The notes under the pieces are model-generated. The model was not told the origin of the DNA, ran no database searches, and saw only the letters and a program-made list of their open reading frames with translations. A stretch of 50,249 nt of DNA from positions 1 through 50,249 of the forward strand of contig CANOKL010000028.1 of NCBI GenBank assembly GCA_947566645.1, in the 5' to 3' direction. Both the position numbers and the translations under genes were made by a program. Origin of the DNA: an uncultured Lachnospiraceae bacterium (lineage in GTDB: Bacteria > Bacillota > Clostridia > Lachnospirales > Lachnospiraceae). This document shows, piece after piece, positions 16,341-26,434 of this stretch; position 1 is the first letter of the stretch, and the number at the start of each line of letters is the position of its first letter.

Positions 16341-19300
16341 ATGTATAAGAAAGTTTCAACGGATCTGAATTTTGTTGACCGGGAGAAGGCAACGGAGAGG
16401 TTCTGGAAGGAGAACCAGATTTTTGAGAAGAGCATGAAGGAGCGGGACGGCGATGAGATGTACACTTTTTACGACGGACCTCCGACTGCGAACGGCAAGC
16501 CGCATATCGGACATGTGCTGACTCGTGTGATCAAGGATATGATTCCGAGATACCGCACCATGAAGGGTTATGAGGTTCCGAGGAAGGCTGGCTGGGACAC
16601 GCACGGCCTGCCGGTTGAGCTTGAGGTGGAGAAGGCGCTGGGGCTTGACGGGAAGGACCAGATCGAGGAGTATGGTCTGGAGCCGTTTATTGACAAATGT
16701 AAGGAGAGTGTGTGGAAGTACAAGGGGATGTGGGAGGATTTCTCCAGTACGGTTGGTTTTTGGGCGGATATGGATAATCCATATGTTACGTACCACAATG
16801 ATTTTATTGAGTCTGAGTGGTGGGCTCTTAAGAAAATATGGGATAAGGGGCTTCTCTACAAGGGATTCAAGATTGTTCCTTACTGCCCCCGCTGCGGAAC
16901 GCCTCTTTCCGCCCAGGAGGTTGCCCAGGGATATAAGGATGTGAAGGAGCGCTCTGCAATCGTCCGTTTTAAGGCGAAGGATGAGGACGCATATATTCTG
17001 GCATGGACTACCACGCCCTGGACGCTGCCGTCCAACCTGGGTCTTTGTGTGAATGCAAATGAGGTGTATGCAAAGGTGAAATGTATTGACGGATACACCT
17101 ACTACATGGCGGAAGCACTTCTTGATACGGTTCTGGGTCCACTGGCCGCAGAGGGAGAAAAGGCTTATGAGGTGCTTGAGACATGCAAGGGTAAGGAGCT
17201 TGAGTTTAAGGAATATGAGCCCCTTTACCAGTGTGCGGCAGACGGGATTAAGACACAGAATAAGAAAGCATTTTATGTAGTCTGTGATGATTATGTAACA
17301 CTTACAGACGGTACTGGCGTTGTTCATATTGCCCCTGCATTCGGTGAGGATGATGCGAAGGTCTGCCGGAAGTATGATATGCCTTTCGTGCAGCTTGTAG
17401 ATGAGAAGGGAAATATGGCAGAGTCCACTCCATTTGCCGGATTATTTGTGAAGAAGGCGGATCCAGAGGTGCTGAAAGACCTGGAGAAGAGGGGACAGCT
17501 CTTTTCCGCGCCGAATTTTGAGCACAGCTATCCCCACTGCTGGAGATGCGACACGCCGCTGATCTACTATGCGCGCGAGTCCTGGTTTATTAAGATGACA
17601 GAAGTAAAGGATGACCTTATTGCGAATAATAATACGATCAACTGGATCCCGGAGAGCATTGGCAAGGGGCGTTTTGGCGACTGGCTGGAAAATGTGCAGG
17701 ACTGGGGCATCAGCCGTAACCGTTACTGGGGAACTCCCCTTAATATCTGGGAATGCGAGTGCGGACACCAGCACTCTGTAGGAAGTATTGCGGAACTTAA
17801 GGAGATGTCTGACAACTGTCCGGATGAGATTGAGCTTCACCGTCCGTATATTGACGAGGTGACGATCCGCTGTCCGAAGTGCGGCAAACCGATGCACCGC
17901 GTGCCGGAGGTGATTGACTGCTGGTTTGATTCAGGAGCCATGCCATTTGCGCAGCATCACTATCCATTTGAGAATCAGGAGCTCTTTGAGAAGCAGTTCC
18001 CGGCGGACTTTATCTCAGAGGCGGTTGACCAGACGAGAGGGTGGTTCTATTCCCTGCTGGCTATTTCCACACTGATCTTTAACAAAGCGCCTTATAAAAA
18101 TGTAATTGTCCTCGGCCATGTTCAGGATGAGAACGGCCAGAAGATGAGCAAGTCCAAGGGAAATGCGGTGGATCCTTTCAAGGCTCTTGAAGAATTCGGG
18201 GCAGACGCGATCCGGTGGTATTTCTATGTAAACAGCGCTCCCTGGCTTCCGAACCGTTTCCACGACAAAGCGGTTGTGGAGGGGCAGCGCAAATTCATGG
18301 GCACGCTGTGGAATACCTACGCCTTCTTTGTGCTGTATGCGAATATTGACGGATTTGACGCTACGAAATATACGCTGGAATATGAAAAATTGTCGGTTAT
18401 GGATAAATGGCTTCTGTCCAAGCTGAATACACTGGTAAAAGAGGTGGATGTGGATCTTGAAAACTACCGGATCCCGGAGGCGGCAAGGGCGCTCCAGGAT
18501 TTTGTGGATGACATGAGTAACTGGTATGTGAGAAGAAGCCGCGAGCGTTTCTGGGCGAAGGGAATGGAGCAGGATAAGATCAATGCTTATATGACCCTTT
18601 ACACGGCGCTTGTCACGGTATCAAAGGCTGCAGCGCCGATGATCCCGTTCATGACTGAGGAGATTTACCAGAACCTTGTAAGAAGCATTGATAAAGAGGC
18701 ACCGGAAAGCATCCATCTGTGCGCATTCCCGGAGGCAGATGAAGCGGCCATTGACAAAGAGCTGGAAACCAATATGGAAAAGGTGTTAAAGCTTGTTGTG
18801 ATGGGCCGTGCCTGCAGAAATACGGCGAACATTAAGAACCGCCAGCCGATCGGGCAGATGTACGTGAAGGCAGACTTTACAGTCCCGGAATTCTATCAGG
18901 AAATCATTACGGATGAGCTGAATGTGAAGACTGTAACATTTACACAAGAAGTACGGGAATTTACTTCCTATTCTTTTAAGCCTCAGCTAAAGACAGTGGG
19001 GCCAAAATATGGTAAAATGTTAGGAGGCATTAAACAGGCTCTTAGCTCCATTGATGGAAATGCGGCCATGGATGAATTGAATGCCTCAGATGCTCTCAGG
19101 CTGACTGTTAATGACCAGGAGATTGTTCTTACACGCGATGACCTGTTAATTGAATCTGCGCAGACAGAAGGGTATGTTTCTGAAAATGATAATGGCATTA
19201 CGGTGGTACTTGATACGAATCTGACAGAAGAGCTTCTGACAGAAGGGTTTGTCCGGGAGATTATCAGCAAGGTACAGACCATGCGCAAGGAAGCAGGTTT

Positions 19301-19490
19301 TGAGGTTATGGATAAGATTGAAATCACATACGAGGGCACGGAGAAAGCCGAGAAGATCTTTGCAGAGAATGCAGATACAATAGGATCAGAGACGCTGGCT
19401 CTGCGTGTTGCAAAGGAGACGGCAAAGGGTTACACCAGGGAATGGAAGATCAACGGTGAAAATGTAACACTCGGCGTAGAAAAGAAGTAA
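16341..19490 (+). CDS. ileS: Isoleucyl-tRNA synthetase, long (type 2, eukaryal-like)
   Basis: 1049 residues. It charges tRNA-Ile with isoleucine in the cytoplasm. The class I motifs are HIGH (55-58 in GKPHIGHVL) and KMSKS (601-605), with the CP1 editing domain between them, the zinc-binding Cys pairs (CPRCGTPLS; CPKCGKPM) and the DALR-type anticodon domain after about 690. Length and the GPPTANGKPHIGHVLTR form place it with the type 2 enzymes, which in other bacteria are linked to low mupirocin sensitivity (established for the type, not tested here). The ATG at 16341 follows AAGGAGG; the open frame further upstream is T-box and repeat sequence. Control is by the T-box leader. Confidence 0.95.
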   Translation: MYKKVSTDLNFVDREKATERFWKENQIFEKSMKERDGDEMYTFYDGPPTANGKPHIGHVLTRVIKDMIPRYRTMKGYEVPRKAGWDTHGLPVELEVEKALGLDGKDQIEEYGLEPFIDKCKESVWKYKGMWEDFSSTVGFWADMDNPYVTYHNDFIESEWWALKKIWDKGLLYKGFKIVPYCPRCGTPLSAQEVAQGYKDVKERSAIVRFKAKDEDAYILAWTTTPWTLPSNLGLCVNANEVYAKVKCIDGYTYYMAEALLDTVLGPLAAEGEKAYEVLETCKGKELEFKEYEPLYQCAADGIKTQNKKAFYVVCDDYVTLTDGTGVVHIAPAFGEDDAKVCRKYDMPFVQLVDEKGNMAESTPFAGLFVKKADPEVLKDLEKRGQLFSAPNFEHSYPHCWRCDTPLIYYARESWFIKMTEVKDDLIANNNTINWIPESIGKGRFGDWLENVQDWGISRNRYWGTPLNIWECECGHQHSVGSIAELKEMSDNCPDEIELHRPYIDEVTIRCPKCGKPMHRVPEVIDCWFDSGAMPFAQHHYPFENQELFEKQFPADFISEAVDQTRGWFYSLLAISTLIFNKAPYKNVIVLGHVQDENGQKMSKSKGNAVDPFKALEEFGADAIRWYFYVNSAPWLPNRFHDKAVVEGQRKFMGTLWNTYAFFVLYANIDGFDATKYTLEYEKLSVMDKWLLSKLNTLVKEVDVDLENYRIPEAARALQDFVDDMSNWYVRRSRERFWAKGMEQDKINAYMTLYTALVTVSKAAAPMIPFMTEEIYQNLVRSIDKEAPESIHLCAFPEADEAAIDKELETNMEKVLKLVVMGRACRNTANIKNRQPIGQMYVKADFTVPEFYQEIITDELNVKTVTFTQEVREFTSYSFKPQLKTVGPKYGKMLGGIKQALSSIDGNAAMDELNASDALRLTVNDQEIVLTRDDLLIESAQTEGYVSENDNGITVVLDTNLTEELLTEGFVREIISKVQTMRKEAGFEVMDKIEITYEGTEKAEKIFAENADTIGSETLALRVAKETAKGYTREWKINGENVTLGVEKK

Positions 19491-19520
19491 AAAAAGCCAC
19501 TGGCAAAGGAGGAAAGACAT

Positions 19521-21986
19521 ATGTATAATCCCAGATTTGAGAAGAAACAATTCAAAAAAGAGGTAGAATCAAATGTAAAGAATCTTTTTAGAAAGACTGT
19601 TGATGAGGCGAATCCCCAGCAGCTGTTTCAGGCGGTATCTTATGCAGTAAAGGATGTTATCATTGATGACTGGCTTGCATCCCAGAAGGTATATGAGGAA
19701 GAAGACCCGAAGATGGTCTACTATATGTCCATGGAGTTCCTGATGGGAAGGGCTCTCGGAAATAACCTGATCAATATGACTGCTTATAGAGAAGTAAAAG
19801 AGGCACTTGACGAGATGGGCATTGACCTTAATGCAATCGAGGACCAGGAGCCGGATCCCGCGCTTGGAAATGGAGGCCTCGGGCGTCTTGCAGCATGCTT
19901 CCTGGATTCTCTTGCAACACTTGGATATGCGGCTTACGGGTGCGGAATCCGTTACCGCTATGGTATGTTTAAGCAGCAGATCGAGGATGGATATCAGGTT
20001 GAGAAGCCGGACAACTGGTTAAAGGACGGCAACCCGTTCGAGCTCAAGAGGCCAGAGTATGCAAAAGAGATCCGCTTTGGAGGAAATATCCGGGTAGAGT
20101 ATGATGATGTAACAGGCGCAATGCGTTTCGTACAGGAAAATTACGAGTCCGTACTGGCAGTCCCTTACGATTATCCGGTTGTAGGCTATAATAATCATGT
20201 GGTAAATACACTGCGTATCTGGGATGCAGAGCCGATTGTAGACTTTCAGCTTGATTCCTTTGACAGAGGAGATTATCACAAAGCAGTGGAGCAGCAGAAC
20301 CTGGCAAAGAATATCGTAGAGGTTCTCTATCCGAATGACAATCATTATGCAGGAAAGGAACTTAGATTAAAACAGCAGTATTTCTTCGTGTCAGCAAGCC
20401 TGCAGGCAGCAGTTGCAAGATATAAGAGAAAACATGACGACATTACGAAGCTTCATGAAAAGATGACAGTTCAGATGAATGACACGCATCCCACAGTTGC
20501 TGTTGCAGAGCTTATGAGAATTCTTCTTGATGAGGAAGGTCTTGGCTGGAATGAAGCATGGGAGATCACGACAAAGACCTGCGCATACACGAACCATACG
20601 ATTATGGCAGAGGCCCTTGAAAAATGGCCCATTGACCTGTTTTCAAGGCTGCTTCCGAGAGTATATCAGATTATCCAGGAGATTGACCGCCGGTTTATCC
20701 TTAAGATTAAGGCACAGTATCCCGGAGATGAGGGTAAGATCCGCAGAATGTCCATCTTAAGAGACGGCCAGGTAAGAATGGCACATCTGGCAATTGTATC
20801 CGGTTATTCTGTAAATGGTGTTGCAAGACTTCACACAGAGATCTTAAAGCATCAGGAATTAAAGGATTTCTATCAGATGATGCCAGAAAAATTCAACAAC
20901 AAGACCAACGGAATCACACAGAGACGTTTCCTCATGCATGGAAATTACCTCCTGGCAGACTGGGTAACAGAAAAGATCGGAACAAAGGGCTGGATTACAG
21001 ACCTTTCCCTGATGGAAAAATTAAAACCATTTGCAGATGATCCGGAGGCTCTCGAAGAATTCCGTCAGATCAAGTTCAAGAATAAGGAACGACTGGCAGC
21101 ATATATCAAAAAACACAACGGCGTGGATGTTGACCCGCGGTCTATCTTTGATGTACAGGTAAAGAGGCTTCACGAATATAAGAGACAGCTTCTTAATATA
21201 CTGCATGTCATGTACCTGTATAACGAGATCAAGGCACATCCTGAGATGAAATTCTTCCCAAGAACCTTTATCTTCGGCGCAAAGGCATCAGCAGGCTATA
21301 TCCGCGCAAAACAGATCATTAAGCTGATCAACTCCGTTGCAGACATAGTAAATAATGACCAGAGCATCAACGGAAAGCTTAAGGTCGTATTTATCGAGGA
21401 TTACCGCGTATCCAATGCAGAGATGATCTTCGCGGCAGCTGATGTCAGCGAGCAGATTTCTACTGCATCCAAGGAGGCATCTGGTACTGGTAACATGAAA
21501 TTCATGTTAAACGGCGCTCCGACAATCGGAACCATGGACGGCGCGAATGTAGAGATTGTAGAGGAAGTCGGCGAGGAGAATGCATTTATCTTCGGTCTGA
21601 GCTCAGATGAGGTTATCAATTACGAACAGAACGGAGGATATAACCCGGCAGAAATCTACAACAGCGATCCAGACATCCGCAAGGTAGTTGACCAGCTGGT
21701 AGACGGAACCTACTCCCATGGTGACAGAGAGATGTACCGTGACCTTTATAACTCTCTTCTTTATACCAAAGGCGGCAACCGCGCGGACATGTACTTCATA
21801 CTGAAAGATTTCCGCGCATACGCCGAGGCACAGAAGAAGGTAGAAGAAGCCTACAGAGACCAGGAAGGCTGGGCAAAGAAGGCACTTCTGAATACCGCAT
21901 GCTGTGGAAAATTCTCTTCCGACAGAACAATCCGGGAGTATATCGACGATATCTGGAAACTTGACCATGTAGAAGTTGAAGTTTAA
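19521..21986 (+). CDS. glgP: Glycogen/starch/maltodextrin phosphorylase
   Basis: 821 residues, the normal length. It splits alpha-1,4-glucan with phosphate to give glucose 1-phosphate. The PLP-binding signature EASGTGNMKFMLNGAPTIG is complete, with Lys660 the expected Schiff-base lysine, and the N-terminal DPALGNGGLGRLAACF glycine loop is also present. Whether the natural substrate is glycogen or maltodextrin cannot be told. It follows ileS by 30 bases with AAAGGAGGAAAG, so it may be partly cotranscribed. A family A repeat starts one base after the stop. Confidence 0.92.
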   Translation: MYNPRFEKKQFKKEVESNVKNLFRKTVDEANPQQLFQAVSYAVKDVIIDDWLASQKVYEEEDPKMVYYMSMEFLMGRALGNNLINMTAYREVKEALDEMGIDLNAIEDQEPDPALGNGGLGRLAACFLDSLATLGYAAYGCGIRYRYGMFKQQIEDGYQVEKPDNWLKDGNPFELKRPEYAKEIRFGGNIRVEYDDVTGAMRFVQENYESVLAVPYDYPVVGYNNHVVNTLRIWDAEPIVDFQLDSFDRGDYHKAVEQQNLAKNIVEVLYPNDNHYAGKELRLKQQYFFVSASLQAAVARYKRKHDDITKLHEKMTVQMNDTHPTVAVAELMRILLDEEGLGWNEAWEITTKTCAYTNHTIMAEALEKWPIDLFSRLLPRVYQIIQEIDRRFILKIKAQYPGDEGKIRRMSILRDGQVRMAHLAIVSGYSVNGVARLHTEILKHQELKDFYQMMPEKFNNKTNGITQRRFLMHGNYLLADWVTEKIGTKGWITDLSLMEKLKPFADDPEALEEFRQIKFKNKERLAAYIKKHNGVDVDPRSIFDVQVKRLHEYKRQLLNILHVMYLYNEIKAHPEMKFFPRTFIFGAKASAGYIRAKQIIKLINSVADIVNNDQSINGKLKVVFIEDYRVSNAEMIFAAADVSEQISTASKEASGTGNMKFMLNGAPTIGTMDGANVEIVEEVGEENAFIFGLSSDEVINYEQNGGYNPAEIYNSDPDIRKVVDQLVDGTYSHGDREMYRDLYNSLLYTKGGNRADMYFILKDFRAYAEAQKKVEEAYRDQEGWAKKALLNTACCGKFSSDRTIREYIDDIWKLDHVEVEV

Positions 21987-21987
21987 A

Positions 21988-22050
21988 ATTGGGGACGGGG
22001 TATTTTTAAAAATACCCCGTCCCAGATTAAAAGTAGCCTGTCCCCAATTG
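21988..22050. repeat. Family A repeat, copy 4
   Basis: ATTGGGGACGGGGTATTTTT and its complement form the core, followed by the tail CAGATTAAAAGTAGCCTGTC and CCCAATTG. It starts directly after the glgP stop. I see no gene in 22051-22174. Confidence 0.9.
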
Positions 22051-22174
22051 CTAAACCATCGCTTCTATGAGTGTTTTTTCTCCAAATGTTATTTTTTTAC
22101 GCCTATTTGTTTCTTCTTATTAAAATTAAAGCTGACCATGTATCCTTCTTTCAGATGATAATGGTCAAGATAGC

Positions 22175-23032
22175 CTAAAAGCTGCTCTTCGCCTCACGCC
22201 CTGCTTCTTCCAGGAACGTCTCTTTCGAATCACCGTACAGATCATTAAAATGGATGACAAATCTTTCTAATACAACCTCCATGTTTAAATGTCCGTTTTG
22301 CACAAACCGGTTTTTTTCCTTAAGTGCTTCTTTGTAAATCTCGCTTGACAAAGCTTCCTCTGAAAGGAACAGATTATATAGCACGGTTTCGAAAATCCGG
22401 TTTGAGATGACCGCATTTCCAGATGAATTTTTGATGAATCCGAACATCTCAGCCATTTCGATTGCCTGAGGTATAATCATAGATCATCTCAGCGATCACC
22501 GGGATATCCATACCGGTTCTGTGGTCCTGCTCATATTCTCCAAGCATGCCGGAAATATCCTTCACAGAAAAGCTCATATCAATCAGAAAATCCGCCGCAA
22601 TGTTCCAAGGGCTGTTTGCTCTATGCTGGGCATCCGGCCTGATTTTATACTGGATGTTTTTTATATCATATACACCGGCAAGAATAACAGACCAGAAGGA
22701 CGAAGTCCGCGGTTTTCAGGCTCAGATTCGCGGCATCCATACTGCATTGCCTGAATGAACATTTTGGCAAAGGTAATGGAAAAGGTATTTTCACTTTTGA
22801 ATTTTGAGGCACTGACCATCTGAAAATCAATGGCTGCAACGGAGTATTCTTTTTCTAAGACTTTGCTTAAGGCTTTCAAAGTAGTTGTCTTTCCGTACTG
22901 GCGCGCGCGGTTAATGGTAAAATAATTGCCATTATCCACCATTTTTTTGATTTCTGCTAGCCGGCTGCTGATATCTACCATATAATGCCGTTCTGGTATG
23001 CAATTTGCATTTACATTAAAGACTCTGCACAT
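22175..23032 (-). pseudogene. Decayed AAA-ATPase-like gene (PF09820 type)
   Basis: The minus strand holds the N-terminus of an AAA-ATPase-like protein (P-loop variant RARQYGKTTT; SVAAIDFQMV). This is joined, in another frame, to a middle segment (VILAGVYDIKN, PWNIAADFLIDMSFSVKDIS, VIAEMIYDY) and then, in a further frame at 22480, to the C-terminal part. About 150 residues between the N-terminal Walker region and VILAGVYDIKN are missing compared with family members, which usually exceed 500 residues. An internal deletion and at least two frameshifts therefore make it a pseudogene. Intact copies are often multicopy in gut Firmicutes and of unknown role. Confidence 0.8.
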
Positions 23033-23139
23033 AATGCCCTCCCGCTACGAATAATGGCTGCTTCTTGGTGTTCCCTGTGTCAAGAGACGCATAATCTTTT
23101 GACATTTGTATCATCATATTATACAGTATTTGCTCTTCG

Positions 23140-23229
23140 AAAGGAAGTGGGGGACGGGGTAATTTTCACATCAAAGGAAGTGGGGGACGGGGTAATTTTA
23201 AAAATGCCCCGTCCCAAATTGAAAATAGG
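23140..23229. repeat. Family A repeat, copy 5, with a 27-bp tandem duplication
   Basis: The 27 bases at 23140-23166 (AAAGGAAGTGGGGGACGGGG and seven more) are repeated exactly at 23173-23199. The second copy continues through the usual complement at 23200-23215 and a truncated AAATTGAAAAT tail. This copy lies between a decayed gene and the fructose operon and, unlike most, is not next to a stop codon. Confidence 0.85.
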
Positions 23230-23303
23230 CAAACTATATCAGAAATAATCAAAATTGTGCAAATGTTACAAAAATAATTATGGCATTTTGTGAAATAAAT
23301 TGA

Positions 23304-23332
23304 TTGACCTTGGCTGAATATGGTATTATAAT
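23304..23332 (+). promoter_or_regulatory. Promoter of the fructose operon
   Basis: TTGACC (23304-23309) and TATAAT (23327-23332) are separated by 17 bases, about 58 bases before the fruK start. Confidence 0.75.
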
Positions 23333-23389
23333 AAGCTTACAAAATCAAACATGAGCAAAAAAGTAAGAGATAGAAAAGGAGGAGACAGG

Positions 23390-24301
23390 ATGATATATAC
23401 AGTAACTTTCAACCCATCCCTGGACTATATTGTGTCTGTGAAGGATTTTAAGCTGGGGCTTACGAACCGTACCTGTTCAGAGCTTCTGCTTCCCGGAGGG
23501 AAAGGGATTAACGTATCTATTGTACTGATGAATCTCGGCATCCCCAGTACGGCGCTTGGATTTGTCGCGGGATTTACCGGGGATGAGGTGATCAGAAGAC
23601 TGGAAGGCATGGGGGTAAAGAATGGATTTATCAAAATCGAGGAAGGGATTACGAGAATTAATCTGAAGCTTAAGTCCATTGATGGAACTGAGATTAACGG
23701 CCAGGGGCCAGAGATCAGTGAGGAGAAGCAGCGGATGCTGATGGAGCAGCTGGGCAGACTTGGGGAGGGGGATGTATTGTTCCTGTCCGGAAGTATTCCG
23801 GCGTCCATGCCGGATGATGCGTACCAGAAGATTATGGAGAGTCTTCAGGGAAAAGGTGTACAGATTGTGGTAGATGCGACGAAGGACCTGCTGCTGAATG
23901 TGCTTTCCTATCACCCGTTTCTGATTAAGCCCAATAATCATGAGCTGGGAGAGATCTTCGGAGTAGAGCTTAAGACAAGGGAAGAAGTTGTGCCGTATGC
24001 AGGCAGGCTTCAGGAAAAGGGGGCTCAGAATGTACTGGTTTCCATGGCAGGGGAAGGCGCAGTGCTTGTGGCAGCAGACGGCAGTGTATTTGAAGCGCCG
24101 GCACCGGATGGAAAGCTTGTGAATGGTGTGGGAGCAGGAGATTCCATGGTTGCCGGATTCATGGCAGGATGGATGGAGAAGGAGGATTATGAGCATGCAT
24201 TCCATATGGGAATCGCAGCGGGAAGTGCCAGTGCATTTTCTGAATACCTGGCAACAAAACCAGAGGTAGAGGCAGTATATAAGCAGGTGAAGGGCAGATA
24301 A
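23390..24301 (+). CDS. fruK: 1-phosphofructokinase
   Basis: 303 residues. It phosphorylates fructose 1-phosphate to fructose 1,6-bisphosphate in the cytoplasm. PfkB signatures are GGKGINVSIV (from residue 36) and the C-terminal GVGAGDSMVAGF, where Asp251 is the catalytic base. The start FNPSLDYIV is typical of FruK/LacC. The ATG at 23390 follows AAAGGAGGAG; the upstream frame to 23351 has no such site. First gene of the fructose operon, and the adjacent fructose transporter settles its substrate against tagatose 6-phosphate. Confidence 0.9.
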   Translation: MIYTVTFNPSLDYIVSVKDFKLGLTNRTCSELLLPGGKGINVSIVLMNLGIPSTALGFVAGFTGDEVIRRLEGMGVKNGFIKIEEGITRINLKLKSIDGTEINGQGPEISEEKQRMLMEQLGRLGEGDVLFLSGSIPASMPDDAYQKIMESLQGKGVQIVVDATKDLLLNVLSYHPFLIKPNNHELGEIFGVELKTREEVVPYAGRLQEKGAQNVLVSMAGEGAVLVAADGSVFEAPAPDGKLVNGVGAGDSMVAGFMAGWMEKEDYEHAFHMGIAAGSASAFSEYLATKPEVEAVYKQVKGR

Positions 24302-24313
24302 GGAGGATGAACG

Positions 24314-26227
24314 ATGCGGATTACAGATTTACTGGATGTAAAGAGTATATCTCTTGACGCGGCGCCGAAGTCGAAGAAAGAAGCTCTGGATATGATCGTA
24401 GAGCTTATGGTCAGGAGTGGGAAGATCAATAATGTGGAAGGCTACCGGAAACTGGTGTATGCCAGGGAGGAGGAAAGCACTACAGGGATTGGCGAAGGAA
24501 TTGCGATACCTCACGGGAAGGGGGACGCGGTTGACAGGCCGGGGCTCGCGGCCATGGTTGTGAGAGACGGAGTGGATTTTGAATCCCTTGATGATGAACC
24601 TGCGACTCTGCTCTTTCTGATCGCGGCGCCGAATACGAAAGATAATGTGCACCTGGATGTGCTGAGCAAGCTGTCCATGATGCTCATGGATGAAAATTTT
24701 ACCGAGAGCCTTAGAAATGCAGAATCACCGGAGAAGTTCCTGGAGATCATTGACAAAGCAGATGAGGAGAAGAAGAGCGTAGATGAGAGACTTTCGGATG
24801 TAGGAGAGGCATCAGAAAATCAGGTGAAGATCCTGGCTGTAACCGGATGTCCGACCGGTATTGCGCACACGTATATGGCGGCCGAAGGGATTGAGAAGGC
24901 GGCAAAGGCAAAGGGATGCTTTGTCAAGGTTGAGACGAGAGGATCAGGCGGTGCGAAGAATGTCCTCACGAACAAGGAGATCGAAGAGGCTGACTGCATT
25001 ATCATAGCGGCTGATACCCAGGTTCCCATGGACCGGTTTGACGGGAAGAAGCTGATTGAGCGTCAGGTGTCTGACGGAATTAATAAGGCAGATGAGCTGG
25101 TTGAGCTTGCCATGTCAGGAAATGCCCCGGTTTACCATAGCGGAAATGCATCCGCAAGGCCTGCTGCAAGTGCAAAAGCAGGCGGAGGCATAGGGCATCA
25201 GATCTACACACAGCTTATGAACGGCGTTTCCCACATGCTTCCCTTTGTTGTAGGAGGCGGAATCCTGATTGCAATTGCCTTCCTGATCGACGGTCTTCTC
25301 GTAGATATCAATGCATTGTCTGCGGCAGAGAGAGGAAACTTTGGTACGATTACGCCAGTGGCAGCTCTCTTTAAAAATATTGGTGACACGGCATTCGGAT
25401 TCATGCTTCCGGTTCTTGCAGGATTTATTGCAATGGCCATTGGAGACAGGCCGGCTCTTGCGGTCGGCTTCGTAGGCGGTATGATGGCAGCAGGCGGAAG
25501 TTCCGGCTTCCTGGGAGCTCTGGCAGCAGGCTTCGCGGCGGGGTATCTGATTATCGGTCTTCGCAAGGTCTGCGACAAGCTGCCCCAGGCAATTGAGAAG
25601 ATTGCGCCAGTGCTCATTTACCCTGTAATGGGGATTCTGCTTATGGGAATTCTGATGACCTTTATCGTGGAACCGGTGATGGGCGCGATCAACACAGCAC
25701 TGAATAATGGCCTTGCAAGTATGGGCGGCTCCAGCAAGCTTTTACTTGGCCTGATTCTCGGCGGTATGATGGCTATCGACATGGGCGGCCCGTTTAACAA
25801 GGCAGCATACGTATTCGGTGCAGGGGCAATCGCTGCAGGAAATTATGACATTATGGCAGCAGTTATGATCGGCGGTATGACGCCTCCCTGTGCAATCGCA
25901 CTTGCCACACTGCTGTTTAAGAATAAATTTACGAAGGAAGAGAGGGATTCCGGCCCTACGAACTTTATTATGGGTCTTGCATTTATTACAGAGGGAGCAA
26001 TTCCGTATGCGGCAGCAGACCCGCTCCATGTACTTCCGTCCTGTATCATCGGGTCAGGCGTGGCAGGTGCCTTATCCATGGCGTTCGGATGTACACTTAT
26101 GGCTCCCCACGGCGGCATCTTCGTAGTACCTGTAGTAGGAAATGCAATGCTGTATCTGGTTGCGTTGGCAGCAGGAACCGCGATCTCCACAGTGCTTCTG
26201 GGAGTATTGAAAAAAACGGTCGAGTAA
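24314..26227 (+). CDS. fruA: Fructose PTS transporter, EIIABC fusion
   Basis: 637 residues in the order IIA, IIB, IIC. IIA (1-150) carries the phosphorylated His67 in GEGIAIPHGKG. IIB (about 170-270) carries Cys179 in VTGCPTGIAHTYMAA. IIC (about 300-637) has about eight to ten membrane helices. It takes up fructose while phosphorylating it to fructose 1-phosphate, the substrate of FruK. The ATG follows AAGGAGGATG, 12 bases after fruK. The phosphate comes from the HPr and enzyme I encoded next. Confidence 0.93.
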   Translation: MRITDLLDVKSISLDAAPKSKKEALDMIVELMVRSGKINNVEGYRKLVYAREEESTTGIGEGIAIPHGKGDAVDRPGLAAMVVRDGVDFESLDDEPATLLFLIAAPNTKDNVHLDVLSKLSMMLMDENFTESLRNAESPEKFLEIIDKADEEKKSVDERLSDVGEASENQVKILAVTGCPTGIAHTYMAAEGIEKAAKAKGCFVKVETRGSGGAKNVLTNKEIEEADCIIIAADTQVPMDRFDGKKLIERQVSDGINKADELVELAMSGNAPVYHSGNASARPAASAKAGGGIGHQIYTQLMNGVSHMLPFVVGGGILIAIAFLIDGLLVDINALSAAERGNFGTITPVAALFKNIGDTAFGFMLPVLAGFIAMAIGDRPALAVGFVGGMMAAGGSSGFLGALAAGFAAGYLIIGLRKVCDKLPQAIEKIAPVLIYPVMGILLMGILMTFIVEPVMGAINTALNNGLASMGGSSKLLLGLILGGMMAIDMGGPFNKAAYVFGAGAIAAGNYDIMAAVMIGGMTPPCAIALATLLFKNKFTKEERDSGPTNFIMGLAFITEGAIPYAAADPLHVLPSCIIGSGVAGALSMAFGCTLMAPHGGIFVVPVVGNAMLYLVALAAGTAISTVLLGVLKKTVE

Positions 26228-26280
26228 TTGTGACGTTACATGCTTTCACAGTTTATGTGAATGCGCAGATATGCAAAACA

Positions 26281-26331
26281 GGTTACGATTTATAGCCCGG
26301 GAGACTACTCATAGAGACCCGGGAGGTAACC
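26281..26331 (+). promoter_or_regulatory. Structured intercistronic RNA between fruA and ptsH
   Basis: GGTTAC (26281-26286) pairs with GTAACC (26326-26331), and two CCCGGG blocks (26296-26301, 26318-26323) can pair with each other within it. The gap between fruA and ptsH is 207 bases, far longer than the other gaps in the operon. It may be a processing site or attenuator that separates ptsH-ptsI expression from fruKA. Confidence 0.5.
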
Positions 26332-26434
26332 AGAATAGTTTCTAAATAATCATATAATTATATGAGAGGTGCGTGATACAGCGGGCCTGTCATATGAAAT
26401 AAAAAAATTTCTAAGAAAATGGAGGAATAAAAAA

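Noticed and set aside
16356..17327. Long minus-strand open frame (323 codons) across ileS
   Set aside because: Antisense shadow without ribosome site or recognisable domains.
23140..23199. Possible CRISPR-like direct repeats
   Set aside because: Only two copies with a 6-base spacer, inside a family A palindrome, and no cas genes nearby.
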